DNA of 64,000 nt from Paenibacillus sp. (GTDB taxonomy: Bacteria; Bacillota; Bacilli; Paenibacillales; Paenibacillaceae), in assembly GCA_031254035.1 (NCBI GenBank), contig JAIRVF010000059.1, positions 1 through 64,000 on the forward strand, written 5' to 3'. Shown here in pieces: positions 26,675-35,392 of the stretch. The notes beneath the pieces were generated by a model. That model was not told where the DNA came from and did not search any database. It saw only the letters and a list, made by a program, of their open reading frames with translations. The translations under genes and the position numbers were made by a program. Numbering within the stretch: position 1 is the first letter of the stretch; every line of letters starts with the position of its first letter.

Positions 26675-27562
26675 TCAGCATACCGTATCGGGCAGGCTTT
26701 TTTCGATATAACGAATTAAATGCCGGGTATCTTGGTCACAGCGCGGATTTTTCTTTTTAATCAAATGAATTTCATTATAGACTTGAAAATTATCGATATG
26801 TATGATGCGGAGCTGCTTGCTGCGGAGTTCCCTCCGAATGGACATGTAGGGGAGAAAAGCAGCTCCGTGCCCCTTAATCGCGGCCAGCTTCACCGCCTCA
26901 ATCGAATCCAGATTGTAGAGAATATTCAGCTTGGGCTTGTCCTCCATGATCTCATTCAAGGCCCGCTGCACGCAGGGCAGCTGTGCGGACCAGATCAAAG
27001 GAAAGCGGGAGAGCTCGCTTAATTTAATCTTGTCAGGCCGCAGCAAATTGCTGCCGGATACAAGCATCACCCGGTCCAATAAAACTTTGCAGGAGCTGAG
27101 TTCGGGATGGGCTGACGGCCCTGATATGAACCCGATATTGGCTTCTTCAATCAATATTTGTTCCTCGATCAGCCTCGAAGGACCTTCATTTAACGTGATA
27201 AAGTAATCAGGAAATTGCTTTTTCATTTCATACATCGTACAGGGAAGTGCGTAATTGCAAACTTCCGGAACCGCATAGATGGATAATTGATGTGATCCGT
27301 GCTGTAGCTGCTGCTCCATTTCTATCATCATTTCATCATACAGCTTGCAGATCTGAACCGCGTACTTATGGGCAATGAGCCCCGATTCCGTAAGCTGTGC
27401 CCCTTTGTTGCTCCGCTGAAGAAGCTCGGTACCGAGCGAGTTTTCCCATGATTTGATTTGTTGGCTTAGCGCTGATTGCGTAATATGCGCCATATTCGCC
27501 GCTTTTGAAATGCTTTTGAGTGCCGCGATGTCCAGAAATAACTTAAGCGTTTCCACATTCAT
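26675..27562 (-). CDS. LysR-family regulator, likely controlling the adjacent sulfur genes
   Basis: 295 residues, AGGAGGG site. The N-terminal winged helix is typical (LKLFLDIAALKSISKAANMAHITQSALSQQI in fragments), followed by a two-lobed inducer-binding domain. It is divergent from the YeeE/TusA genes with a 172-base gap, the usual geometry for a LysR activator and its target. A TTAT-N5-ATAA box lies in the gap. By context it would sense a sulfur metabolite, comparable in role to CysL of Bacillus; the ligand is inferred. Confidence 0.88.
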   Translation of the reverse strand: MNVETLKLFLDIAALKSISKAANMAHITQSALSQQIKSWENSLGTELLQRSNKGAQLTESGLIAHKYAVQICKLYDEMMIEMEQQLQHGSHQLSIYAVPEVCNYALPCTMYEMKKQFPDYFITLNEGPSRLIEEQILIEEANIGFISGPSAHPELSSCKVLLDRVMLVSGSNLLRPDKIKLSELSRFPLIWSAQLPCVQRALNEIMEDKPKLNILYNLDSIEAVKLAAIKGHGAAFLPYMSIRRELRSKQLRIIHIDNFQVYNEIHLIKKKNPRCDQDTRHLIRYIEKSLPDTVC

Positions 27563-27641
27563 GCGTGACCCTCCTGTTTTACTTTACTGACTAAATAGCT
27601 AATGCGATTAAACTCCCTTAACTCTATGCCATTAGCTAAAC

Positions 27642-27654
27642 TTATACAGCATAA
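27642..27654 (+). promoter_or_regulatory. LysR-type T-N11-A box
   Basis: TTATACAGCATAA, an inverted repeat of the canonical LysR form, between the divergent lysR and yeeE genes, about 45 bases upstream of a TACTAT -10-like element. No good -35 is visible, consistent with activator dependence. Confidence 0.5.
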
Positions 27655-27734
27655 ATAAAGCATATGACTACGCTCCTGAAAAGTATGTTACTATTTTCAC
27701 AAAGTTAAATATTAATTGCTGGAGGTGCTGCAAG

Positions 27735-28424
27735 ATGGGACAAGCTGCAAGTCCCGCGACGAAATCCACCCGAACCAGGGCACCTAGAAAACCGAAAAAG
27801 AGCCAGCTGCCATTTGCCTTATTGGCATCCGCTCTCGTCATTGTCTTCGGATTTTATTTGAATCACTACAATGACAATATGGTCGTCTATCTGCTCTTCG
27901 GCATTTCGTTTGGCGTCATTTTGCAAAGATCGAGATTCTGCTTCACGGCTTCGATGAGGGATCCCTGCATCACGGGAAGCACGTCGGTAACGAGGGCGGT
28001 ACTGATCGCCTGTTCGCTGGCGACGATCGGATTCACGGCCATCAAATATTCGGCCCATTTGAAAGGGGATCCGATCCCCGGAATGGACAATGTGGGGCAG
28101 ATTAGTTTTGCGCTTGCCATTGGCGCCGTATTGTTTGGTATCGGTATGGTTATCGCCGGTGGTTGTGCATCAGGAACGCTGATGCGTGTCGGGGAAGGTT
28201 TCACGATGCAGATGATTTCGCTGTTTTTCTTCGTCCTTGGATCTCTCTGGGGGGCACATGATATGGGCTGGTGGCGCGCGCATGTTATCAAGGATGCACC
28301 TACCGTATTCCTGCCGGATGTATTCGGTTGGCTCGGGGCCTTAATCGTTCAGTTCCTCATTATTCTGCTGCTTTACATCGCTTCTGTGAAATGGCAGGAG
28401 AAGAAAATGGGAAGCGCCGAGTGA
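27735..28424 (+). CDS. YeeE/YedE-type sulfur (thiosulfate) transporter, first half
   Basis: 229 residues, GGAGGTG site. After a basic N terminus there are about six membrane helices carrying the two cysteine motifs of the family: RSRFCFTASMRDP (near 74) and AGGCASGTLMRVGEG (near 141). In YeeE/TsuA-type carriers such cysteines pass thiosulfate or sulfide across the membrane. This protein is about half the usual length; the second half appears as a separate gene at 28762, with tusA between them. The two halves probably assemble into one transporter. Confidence 0.85.
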   Translation: MGQAASPATKSTRTRAPRKPKKSQLPFALLASALVIVFGFYLNHYNDNMVVYLLFGISFGVILQRSRFCFTASMRDPCITGSTSVTRAVLIACSLATIGFTAIKYSAHLKGDPIPGMDNVGQISFALAIGAVLFGIGMVIAGGCASGTLMRVGEGFTMQMISLFFFVLGSLWGAHDMGWWRAHVIKDAPTVFLPDVFGWLGALIVQFLIILLLYIASVKWQEKKMGSAE

Positions 28425-28499
28425 TGTTGTATTAAGTTATTTTTTTCACAAAGTTATGGGTTCACATTAAAAAAAATGAAGATAAAGGTGGTTTTCAAG

Positions 28500-28727
28500 A
28501 TGGCAGAATTTACGCTTGATTGTATGGGAGAAGCTTGTCCGGTACCTCTGATGAGAACGGAGAAAAAAATGGCCGAACTAAGCGTGGGCGACGTTTTGGT
28601 CGTATCGATCGACCACAGCTGCGCCATGAAAAACGTACCGGAGTGGGCAAGAAAGCAAGGGCATAACGTCGAAATCGAAGAGATTGACGACGGGGAGTGG
28701 GAAGTTGTCATTGAAAAAACTAAATAG
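28500..28727 (+). CDS. tusA: TusA-family sulfur carrier protein
   Basis: 75 residues; the ATG at 28500 follows AAAGGTGG. The signature LDCMGEACPVPLMRTEKKM carries the active Cys in the CPxP motif; a second Cys lies in DHSCAMKNVP. TusA proteins carry a persulfide and hand it to partners. Encoded between the two halves of the YeeE transporter, it would accept sulfur as it enters the cell. No other tus gene is nearby, so a dedicated transport role fits better than tRNA thiolation. Confidence 0.92.
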   Translation: MAEFTLDCMGEACPVPLMRTEKKMAELSVGDVLVVSIDHSCAMKNVPEWARKQGHNVEIEEIDDGEWEVVIEKTK

Positions 28728-28761
28728 CCTTCGCTGAGGAAGAAAGGATGGGATGTGAGCG

Positions 28762-29310
28762 GTGAATGCATTTTGGTTGAAAATCACATCGAACCGCTTT
28801 TACAAACGTCTGTTAAAAGAGCCGTTTACGTATGTAACAGGGGCTGTGCTTCTTGCGATATTCGCTATCGCCCATTTGGCTGTCTTCAGCAAAGGCTGGG
28901 GTGTTACCAGCGCATTTGCGGACTGGGGGGCATGGATGTACAAACTGGTCGGTGGAAATGTGGACAATTGGGCTTATTTCAGCTCGGAAAAGGCGCAAAA
29001 AACATTATCCGGCGGTTTCATGAATGATGGCGGGTCGATCCGCAATCTTGGTATTATTTTGGGAGCTTTCCTGGCTACGTTGTTCGCGTCAGAATTCAAA
29101 CTGAAGAAAATCAAATCCAAAAAGCAAATCATGGCTGCTGCGCTTGGTGGGCTGCTGATGGGATATGGAGCGAGATTGGCTAACGGATGTAACATCGGGG
29201 CACTGTTTACTTCGATTTCTTCCCTATCGCTGTCAGGATGGATTTTCTGGCTGTTCTTGTTCGGCGGGGCTTTTATCGGCAGTAAGCTTTTGGCCAAGTA
29301 TTTCATGTAG
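28762..29310 (+). CDS. YeeE/YedE-type sulfur transporter, second half
   Basis: 182 residues from a GTG start 34 bases after tusA. It has four or five membrane helices and the cysteine motif ANGCNIGALF near 149, typical of the second repeat of YeeE carriers. Together with the 229-residue protein it matches a full-length transporter split in two. The region before the cysteine motif (SIRNLGIILGAFLATL) is also typical. It ends the operon at a clean hairpin terminator. Confidence 0.85.
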   Translation: MNAFWLKITSNRFYKRLLKEPFTYVTGAVLLAIFAIAHLAVFSKGWGVTSAFADWGAWMYKLVGGNVDNWAYFSSEKAQKTLSGGFMNDGGSIRNLGIILGAFLATLFASEFKLKKIKSKKQIMAAALGGLLMGYGARLANGCNIGALFTSISSLSLSGWIFWLFLFGGAFIGSKLLAKYFM

Positions 29311-29319
29311 AACCTAAAG

Positions 29320-29343
29320 GGCTGACGGAAGTCAGCCTCTTTT
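29320..29343 (+). terminator. Terminator of the sulfur operon
   Basis: GGCTGAC-GGAA-GTCAGCC (29320-29337) followed by TCTTTT. Confidence 0.85.
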
Positions 29344-29365
29344 CAACAAGAAAGTATAAACTTCC

Positions 29366-29487
29366 GGGGTCCCCGCAGAGTAATCGGAATAAGCTTCAAA
29401 GGCTACACGTCACTCCGTACTTTTGCACCGCAAAAGCGCCTCTTGAGAGGCGTCGGATTTCTTTCCGATACACTTTGTGGGGTTATT
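29366..29487. repeat. Intergenic repeat family A, copy 1 (with internal insertion)
   Basis: It begins GGGGTCCCCGCAGAGTA and ends CACTTTGTGGGGTTATT. The same ends, in the same order, bound a shorter copy at 59218-59279. CCCCGCAAAGT and ACTTTGTGGGG are near-perfect inverted repeats, so the element folds on itself. This copy carries an extra 60 bases including a CGCCTC-TTGA-GAGGCG hairpin. Both copies lie just after a hairpin terminator. Confidence 0.7.
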
Positions 29488-29535
29488 TTAAGAGTAAAGA
29501 ATGTCGTTATCGTCAATACAGGAGGACCAACAGCA

Positions 29536-30777
29536 ATGAGCAAAGAAACAGTACCATATGACGTTGTTATCATAGGCGGTGGGGCCGCTGGATTGACGGC
29601 GGGAATTTACTGCGGGCGCGCAAGACTCAAGACATTGATTCTGGAAAAGTCGCTTGTGGGTGGGCTTGCCACCTATACGAATGAGATAGAGAATTATCCG
29701 GGTTTCCCGGAAGGAGCAACCGGAACGGAGCTTATGGGTTTGTTTCACAAGCAGGCGAAGAAATTTGGCGTGGATTTCAAGATGACCGATGTCAAAGCGG
29801 TATCGCTTGAAGGTACCGTCAAAATCGTCGAGACCTTCCGGCAGCGTTATGAATGCAAAGCCGTCATTATCGCCAGCGGCGGGAAACCAAGACTGACCGG
29901 TGCGCAAAATGAAGATAAGTTTTTATATGATAAAGGCATTTCCTTCTGCGCCACCTGCGACGCCGCCTCGAATACAGGAAAGACCGTTATGGTCATCGGA
30001 AGCGGCGATGCCGCGATTGAAGAAGGCATGTTCCTAACCAAGTTCGCGGACCGGGTCATCGTGTCGGTGATGCATGATCATGGCAAAATGGATTGCAATG
30101 AAATCGCCAAAACCGAAGCACTCGAAAACCCGAAAATGGAATTCATCTGGAACACGCTTGTCCATTCCTTCGAAGGTGGGGAACGGCTGGATACCGTTGT
30201 GCTGAAGAACCTCAAAACGAATGAGCTCCTTAAGGTTCCAGTCGATTCTTGCTTCCTGTTTATCGGTTACGTTCCGAATACGGAAATTTTCGAAGGAATC
30301 ATCGATATGAACCGGAACGGTTATGTCCGTGTGAATGAGAGGATGGAGACGAACATTCCCGGTGTTTTTGCGGTAGGGGACGTCTGTGATAAATTCCTGA
30401 AGCAGGTAGCCACCGCCGTCGGTGACGGCGCGATTGCAGGGTATGGCGCAGAGAAGTATATTTCGGAATGCGAAGTATACGAAAATCAAATTTTGAATCA
30501 CGGCCAGCGGTCCGTAGTTTACTTGTGGAATGCCACTGATGCGTCATGTAGGGTGCTGCTGCCGGAGATTGAGGCATTCGAGCAGGCGCATGCAGCGGAA
30601 TGCAGAGTCACCAAGGTTGATGTCTACAAATCGCCTGGGCTTTCCGCCAGATTGGGCATCGATTGCGTTCCTGCCGTTGTCTATCTTACAGATGGCAAGA
30701 TCCAGCAGGTAATGACCGAAAATATCAATGCAGCGTCGCTGGCGGATTTATTAGAGATGAAGAGTCAGGTTTTATAG
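29536..30777 (+). CDS. Thioredoxin-reductase-like flavoprotein with a degenerate C-terminal thioredoxin domain
   Basis: 413 residues; the ATG at 29536 has AGGAGG, and the frame upstream is only the repeat. FAD site GGGAAGLTAG (N terminus), redox motif CATC at 138-141, NAD(P) site GSGDAAIEEG, and closing FAD motif FAVGDV are all present, so a complete TrxR core is seen to about residue 315. An extra 95 residues follow with a thioredoxin-like pattern (VVYLWNA...VDVYKSPGLSARLGIDCVPAVV), but the expected CxxC is replaced by ATDASC with a single Cys. Proximity to the sulfur operon suggests reduction of a sulfur carrier; the partner is unknown. Confidence 0.85.
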   Translation: MSKETVPYDVVIIGGGAAGLTAGIYCGRARLKTLILEKSLVGGLATYTNEIENYPGFPEGATGTELMGLFHKQAKKFGVDFKMTDVKAVSLEGTVKIVETFRQRYECKAVIIASGGKPRLTGAQNEDKFLYDKGISFCATCDAASNTGKTVMVIGSGDAAIEEGMFLTKFADRVIVSVMHDHGKMDCNEIAKTEALENPKMEFIWNTLVHSFEGGERLDTVVLKNLKTNELLKVPVDSCFLFIGYVPNTEIFEGIIDMNRNGYVRVNERMETNIPGVFAVGDVCDKFLKQVATAVGDGAIAGYGAEKYISECEVYENQILNHGQRSVVYLWNATDASCRVLLPEIEAFEQAHAAECRVTKVDVYKSPGLSARLGIDCVPAVVYLTDGKIQQVMTENINAASLADLLEMKSQVL

Positions 30778-30823
30778 GGAGTAAAGTTGAGTATGTGAAT
30801 CACAACCCAATCGCTATACATCA

Positions 30824-30855
30824 AAAAAGCTACGGCACTCCGGCCGTAGCTTTTT
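30824..30855. terminator. Bidirectional terminator
   Basis: AAAAAAGCTACGG pairs with CCGTAGCTTTTT across a short loop, between the convergent flavoprotein and mntH genes. Confidence 0.88.
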
Positions 30856-30900
30856 ATCCATGAGAGGGTATCATGGCAGTCTTCTAAAAATCTGTTCTTA

Positions 30901-30969
30901 TTCTTACTATATTATCGTTCTTGCTATGTTTCCATTCTTGCTAATGCTTCTGTTCTTGCTATGTTTTCA
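30901..30969. repeat. Four-unit short tandem repeat downstream of mntH
   Basis: Four successive units of 17, 17, 18 and 17 bases, each starting TTCTT(A/G)CTA: at 30901, 30918, 30935 and 30953. They fill the gap between the terminator and the mntH stop codon. Confidence 0.65.
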
Positions 30970-30978
30970 TTTATATGT

Positions 30979-32361
30979 CTAGCCTATTTCCAACCCGGCA
31001 AATGTACCGTAGATCAGGAATATGTTCAACACGGTTAAAACAATAGCTATGGTCCATGACAAATACTTAACCCATGCAGGATTGGCAAACTCGCCCATCC
31101 TTTTTTTATCACTTGTGAAGATGGTTAAAGGAATGATGGCAAATGGCAATGCCACGCTCAAGAATACTTGTGTGTAAAGAAGCAGCTCTTCAACCGCATT
31201 TTCACGGTCACCGAATATAACTACACAAATAATAACCGGAATTATGGCGAGAAGCCGTGTAACAATTCTGCGCAACCAACCCGGTATTTTCATCTGGATG
31301 AAACCTTCCATGACGATCTGGCCAGACAAGGTACCTGTAATGGTTGAGTTTTGGCCTGACGCAAGCAGGGCAACGGCAAACAAGGTACTTAACAATGGGC
31401 TCGCGACTGCACCGACGATGGCGTTGTCGGAAAGTGCATTGTACAAATCCGTAAATCGGCCCAGATCACTGGTAGTGCCAAAGAACATCGCAGCTCCGAG
31501 CACGAGCAGCAAGCAATTGATGACAAATGCGATAGTGAGTTGAAAGTGGGAATCGATCTTTGCAAAACGAACAGCTTCTCTTTTGCCTTCAAGGCTGCGA
31601 TCATATTGGCGTGTTTGAACGATGGAAGAGTGCAAATACAGATTATGCGGCATTACTGTCGCACCAACGATGCCAAGCGCGATCAGCAGCATTCCGGTAT
31701 TAGTCGCAATTTCCACGCTTGGAATAAATCCTTTAAGCATAGGTCCAATACTTGGGCTCGACAAAAGCACTTCGTAGAAGAAAACGATAAGAATGGTTGC
31801 GATCAGGGTGAAGACGATCGCTTCGATCTTCCGGAAGCCGACTTTAGTAAGCAATAATAACAGAAGTACGTCTAAAGTCGTAATTAACACGCCGACCACA
31901 AGCGGAATTTTGAATAAGAGCTGTAATGCGACCGCGCCCCCGATGACCTCGGCGATATCGGTTGCCATGATGGCAAGCTCGGTCATAATCCATAAAGTAA
32001 TGGCAACAGGTTTACTGCAAGACTCGCGTTGGGCCTGGGCCAAATCCTTGCCGGTTACGATCCCGAGCTTTGCGGCCATGACCTGAAGGAGCATAGCGAC
32101 CAGACTCGACAGCAAAATGACGCTGAGAAGGGTATATCCAAATTGTGCCCCGCCCGCAATGGAAGTGATCCAGTTCCCCGGATCCATATAGCCGACGGCG
32201 ACCAAAGCACCCGGACCGCTGTAGGCGGCCAATTTTCTCCAGAAACCTGCATTCTTCGGAAGCGAAACCGTATTATTGACTTCCTCAAGGCTCAGCCCGT
32301 CTTTAGAGCTAAACGTCTTATTTTGCTGAGATGACTGTTTGATTGAAGTTAAGTTTCCCAT
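30979..32361 (-). CDS. mntH: Nramp-family manganese transporter MntH
   Basis: 460 residues with about eleven membrane helices. The ATG at 32361 follows AAGGGAT; an ATG 18 bases upstream lacks a site. The Nramp hallmarks are present: GYMDPGNW in helix 1 (metal-binding Asp and Asn) and MPHNLYLHS in helix 6. It imports Mn2+ with protons. The promoter carries an MntR-like operator between -35 and -10, so repression at high manganese is expected. Confidence 0.95.
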   Translation of the reverse strand: MGNLTSIKQSSQQNKTFSSKDGLSLEEVNNTVSLPKNAGFWRKLAAYSGPGALVAVGYMDPGNWITSIAGGAQFGYTLLSVILLSSLVAMLLQVMAAKLGIVTGKDLAQAQRESCSKPVAITLWIMTELAIMATDIAEVIGGAVALQLLFKIPLVVGVLITTLDVLLLLLLTKVGFRKIEAIVFTLIATILIVFFYEVLLSSPSIGPMLKGFIPSVEIATNTGMLLIALGIVGATVMPHNLYLHSSIVQTRQYDRSLEGKREAVRFAKIDSHFQLTIAFVINCLLLVLGAAMFFGTTSDLGRFTDLYNALSDNAIVGAVASPLLSTLFAVALLASGQNSTITGTLSGQIVMEGFIQMKIPGWLRRIVTRLLAIIPVIICVVIFGDRENAVEELLLYTQVFLSVALPFAIIPLTIFTSDKKRMGEFANPAWVKYLSWTIAIVLTVLNIFLIYGTFAGLEIG

Positions 32362-32404
32362 AGTAATCCCTTCGTTCATTTATAAATTAAGTACTTGTTG
32401 ATAT

Positions 32405-32431
32405 TTTGCACTAGGCAAACTTTTTTGTCAA
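32405..32431 (-). promoter_or_regulatory. mntH promoter with MntR-like operator
   Basis: On the minus strand TTGACA (32431-32426) is followed after about 17 bases by CAAAAT. Between them lies the imperfect palindrome TTTGCACTAGGCAAAC (32405-32420), close to the Bacillus MntR consensus (TTTGCCTTAAGGAAAC type). Confidence 0.7.
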
Positions 32432-32594
32432 CGGCAAATATATTTTTCTTAAATAAATAAATTGCTGTTATGCAAAATTTATTCGGAATAAAAATTTGAA
32501 GTGATCTTACATTGCTTCTTATCGTACGTTACGGCAAACTGGGTATAAAGGTGCCTAGCCGTTTCGAAAATTCGATAAAAAAGGAAGTGTGAGC

Positions 32595-33278
32595 ATGGAC
32601 ATGCATATTTTCATCGTTGAAGACGATGCCTCCATATATAACGCGCTGAAAGATAGATTGGGCCAATGGTCGTTTAAAGTAAGCGGTCCGGATGATTTTC
32701 AGGACGTGATAGGTGCTTTTGTCAGTAATCAGCCGCATCTAGTCATCATTGACATTCAGCTCCCCATGTATGACGGTTTCCATTGGTGCAGGGAGATCCG
32801 CGCGGTATCCCAAGTGCCGATTCTATTTCTTTCGTCGCGGGACCATCCGATGGACATGGTGATGGCGATGAATATGGGCGCCGATGATTACATTCAGAAG
32901 CCTTTTCACATGGATGTGCTGCTAGCCAAAATCCAGGCAGTTCTCCGCCGTACATATGCCTATGGGGAAGAAATGGCCGACATTATCGAATGGAATGGAG
33001 CCATTATTGACTTGGGCCGCGGTGTGATCCGGATGGAGGGCCAAGAAGCGGACCTGACCAAAAATGAATTTTTTATTCTGGTCGCTTTGGTGAAGGCTAA
33101 AAATGAAATCGTATCGCGTGATGAATTGATCCGAAAGCTGTGGGATGACGAACGTTTCGTTAATGACAACACGTTAACGGCCAATGTGACGCGGCTGCGC
33201 CAGAAGCTGGCGATGTTTCATCTGGAGGAAGCCGTCGTAACGAAAAAAGGTATCGGCTATATGGCGGTTACGCTATAA
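32595..33278 (+). CDS. bceR: BceR-like response regulator
   Basis: 227 residues; the ATG at 32595 follows AAGGAAG. An OmpR-type receiver with phospho-acceptor Asp53 (VIIDIQLPM) and a C-terminal winged helix ending GIGYMAVTL. With the following intramembrane-sensing kinase and ABC transporter it forms a Bce module that senses and resists cell-wall-targeting peptides such as bacitracin or lantibiotics. Unusually, a MITE separates it from its kinase gene. Confidence 0.9.
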   Translation: MDMHIFIVEDDASIYNALKDRLGQWSFKVSGPDDFQDVIGAFVSNQPHLVIIDIQLPMYDGFHWCREIRAVSQVPILFLSSRDHPMDMVMAMNMGADDYIQKPFHMDVLLAKIQAVLRRTYAYGEEMADIIEWNGAIIDLGRGVIRMEGQEADLTKNEFFILVALVKAKNEIVSRDELIRKLWDDERFVNDNTLTANVTRLRQKLAMFHLEEAVVTKKGIGYMAVTL

Positions 33279-33284
33279 GTGTGT

Positions 33285-33452
33285 GTTCAAAAAGGTCAGT
33301 TTTCAGCACCGAGAAGATTGGATGAAGATAGGGACTGAGGAGCGGAGCGTACGTAGTGGGTACGTGAGCACCGAAAGGCCCGGCTGAATTCAAGATTCGA
33401 TGCCGAATCAGCTTCCCGATTTACTTCGTGATCAAAAGTGGGCTTTTTGAAC
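33285..33452. mobile_element. MITE family M1, copy 1 (inside the bceR-bceS operon)
   Basis: 168 bases bounded by inverted repeats GTTCAAAAAG (33285) and CTTTTTGAAC (ends 33452). The core (TCAGTTTTCAGCACCGA..., GGGACTGAGGAGCGGAG..., TGAATTCAAGATTCGATGCC) recurs in a longer copy at 51794-52184. It encodes no protein. It lies between the bceR stop (33278) and the bceS start (33480). Confidence 0.82.
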
Positions 33453-33479
33453 AACCTCTATAGGAGGGGAATGGGAGAT

Positions 33480-34502
33480 ATGTTTATCCGGTATCTGATT
33501 GACATGAAAAGCTGGATCCTGTTTCTTCTGGCCTCTCTTGGACTGACGGATCTGCTGATATGGATCGACAAAGGGGTCGCGCTTCGGCTGCAATCCTTAA
33601 TATATTTGAATGTTTTGCTGGTTCTGGGCTTCATTTTATTTTTGTTGTGGCGATGGAAAATGGAAACGAGATATTCACAAGGTTTGGCCCAGTGTACGGA
33701 AAAGCTTGAAGGAGATTGGACGGAAACGCTGCCGGAAGCCGTTTTTGGTAGGGACAAGATTACGGATGAGGCGCTGCGTGCTATCGACCGGTTTTATAGA
33801 AGAAAACTATATGATTGCCGCAAGGATTTGCTGGCGGAGAGCGAATGTACGGCCTCCTGGGTTCATGAGGTAAAAGCGCCCCTGACAGCTATGAAGCTGA
33901 CTATAGATTCTCGCCGAAGTGATCCAGTCATACGCCGTATTGAAGCGGAATGGCTGCGGGTGCATCTGCTTCTTGACAGGCAGCTCTATATGTCGCGTCT
34001 TCCATCACTTGCATCGGATTACGTTCTGAAAGAGGAGGACTTGCAGCAGCTTGCCGCTCAAGAAGTTCGTGAGCTCGCCTCTTGGTGTATGGAAAAAAAC
34101 ATTGGCGTCGAAATTGAAGGTGAAGCGCGCAAGGTAATGACGGATAGCAAATGGTGCCGGTTCATTATCCGGCAGATTTTGACGAATACGGTGAAATACA
34201 GCCCAGCGGGCGGAACGATTATGATCAGGGCGGCGTTCACGGCGGGCGGAAATGTGGTATTGACCATTCAGGACGAAGGCCCGGGGATACCGGCTCAAGA
34301 CCTGCCCCGGATATTCGATAAAGGATTCACCGGCGAAGCGGGTAGAATCCAGCATGGGGCCACAGGACTCGGTTTATACCTTGCACAAACAGCGGCTGAA
34401 GGGATAGGGATTACGCTTGCCGTCGAATCGGCGAAAGGAAGCGGGACAGCGGTATCTCTGACATTCACTTCCAAAAATGACTTTGACTCGGTCCGAACAT
34501 GA
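33480..34502 (+). CDS. bceS: BceS-like intramembrane-sensing histidine kinase
   Basis: 340 residues; the ATG at 33480 lies 10 bases after GGAGGGG. Two membrane helices near residues 11-60 with almost no outer loop mark an intramembrane-sensing kinase. The dimerisation helix SWVHEVKAPL holds His129, and the ATP-binding domain (DEGPGIP...GATGLGLYLA) is intact. In Bce systems the kinase senses through the BceAB transporter rather than directly. The frame seen upstream of 33480 is MITE sequence. Confidence 0.9.
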   Translation: MFIRYLIDMKSWILFLLASLGLTDLLIWIDKGVALRLQSLIYLNVLLVLGFILFLLWRWKMETRYSQGLAQCTEKLEGDWTETLPEAVFGRDKITDEALRAIDRFYRRKLYDCRKDLLAESECTASWVHEVKAPLTAMKLTIDSRRSDPVIRRIEAEWLRVHLLLDRQLYMSRLPSLASDYVLKEEDLQQLAAQEVRELASWCMEKNIGVEIEGEARKVMTDSKWCRFIIRQILTNTVKYSPAGGTIMIRAAFTAGGNVVLTIQDEGPGIPAQDLPRIFDKGFTGEAGRIQHGATGLGLYLAQTAAEGIGITLAVESAKGSGTAVSLTFTSKNDFDSVRT

Positions 34503-34606
34503 CGAAAATGTCATGTTCATCCTCCCGTTTATCATGTAAATCATGCGACGGTATCCGGCATCCGGGCTAAAATTAGGCCATAGCTTACGAAAGAGGAGAG
34601 TTGACC
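34503..34606 (+). promoter_or_regulatory. bceAB upstream region, likely BceR-controlled
   Basis: A -10-like TAAAAT near 34571 without a good -35, and clustered TGTCAT/ATCATG motifs at 34508-34545, suit an activator-dependent promoter separating bceAB from bceRS. The exact operator is not resolved. Confidence 0.4.
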
Positions 34607-35392
34607 ATGGATTCATTACATACAACCAAAACCATGCTTCTTGCGCAAAATGTCCGCAAATCCTATGGGACAAGGGGAAATGTGCAGCAGGTATTGAAAG
34701 GAATACATTTACGGGTGCTGGAAGGCGAATTCATTGGGATTATGGGGCCATCCGGCTCGGGGAAAACGACGCTTTTGAACGTACTTGCAACGATTGACCG
34801 GGCTACCGAAGGATCGATTTTAATCGGGGACGAGAATATATCCGGAATGAAAAATGCCGAGCTGTCCGCTTTTAGACGCAATAAACTAGGATTTATTTTT
34901 CAAGATTACAATCTCCTTGATACCTTAACGGTAAAGGAAAACATTCTGCTGCCCGTTTCGCTTGGGAAGATGAAGAAAAAAACGGCTGAAGAGGAGTTTC
35001 AGGCGATCGCGCAAATGCTGGATATCCGAGATTTGGCGCATAAATATCCTCATGAAATTTCAGGAGGCCAAAAGCAGCGTACAGCTGCTGCCCGGGCGCT
35101 GATCCACCGGCCTTCCATGGTATTCGCGGATGAGCCTACGGGTGCGCTTGATTCCAAGTCAGCGTCCGCGCTGCTGGAAATGGTAGAGCGGCTTAATAAG
35201 GAACGTGGCGTCACAATCATGATGGTCACTCATGACCCCGTTGCCTCAAGCTATTGCAACCGGGTTGTTTTTTTGAAAGATGGTACGGTTTATTCCGAAC
35301 TGTACCGCGGCGACAAGACGAGGCAGGCTTTCTTTAAGGAGATCATGAACGTCCAGGCCGTGCTTGGGGGTGACAACGTTGAGTCTATTTGA
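34607..35392 (+). CDS. bceA: BceA-like ABC transporter ATPase
   Basis: 261 residues; the ATG at 34607 follows GAGGAGAG. Walker [10 protein letters not shown], signature SGGQKQR, Walker [12 protein letters not shown] and switch His (THD) are all present. It powers BceB in detaching peptide antibiotics from lipid II-cycle intermediates and in signalling flux to BceS. It overlaps the permease gene by 14 bases. Confidence 0.95.
   Translation: MDSLHTTKTMLLAQNVRKSYGTRGNVQQVLKGIHLRVLEGEFIGIMGPSGSGKTTLLNVLATIDRATEGSILIGDENISGMKNAELSAFRRNKLGFIFQDYNLLDTLTVKENILLPVSLGKMKKKTAEEEFQAIAQMLDIRDLAHKYPHEISGGQKQRTAAARALIHRPSMVFADEPTGALDSKSASALLEMVERLNKERGVTIMMVTHDPVASSYCNRVVFLKDGTVYSELYRGDKTRQAFFKEIMNVQAVLGGDNVESI

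Noticed and set aside
30901..30969. Possible CRISPR-like array
   Set aside because: Only four directly adjoining 17-18 bp units without spacers and no cas genes; a simple tandem repeat.
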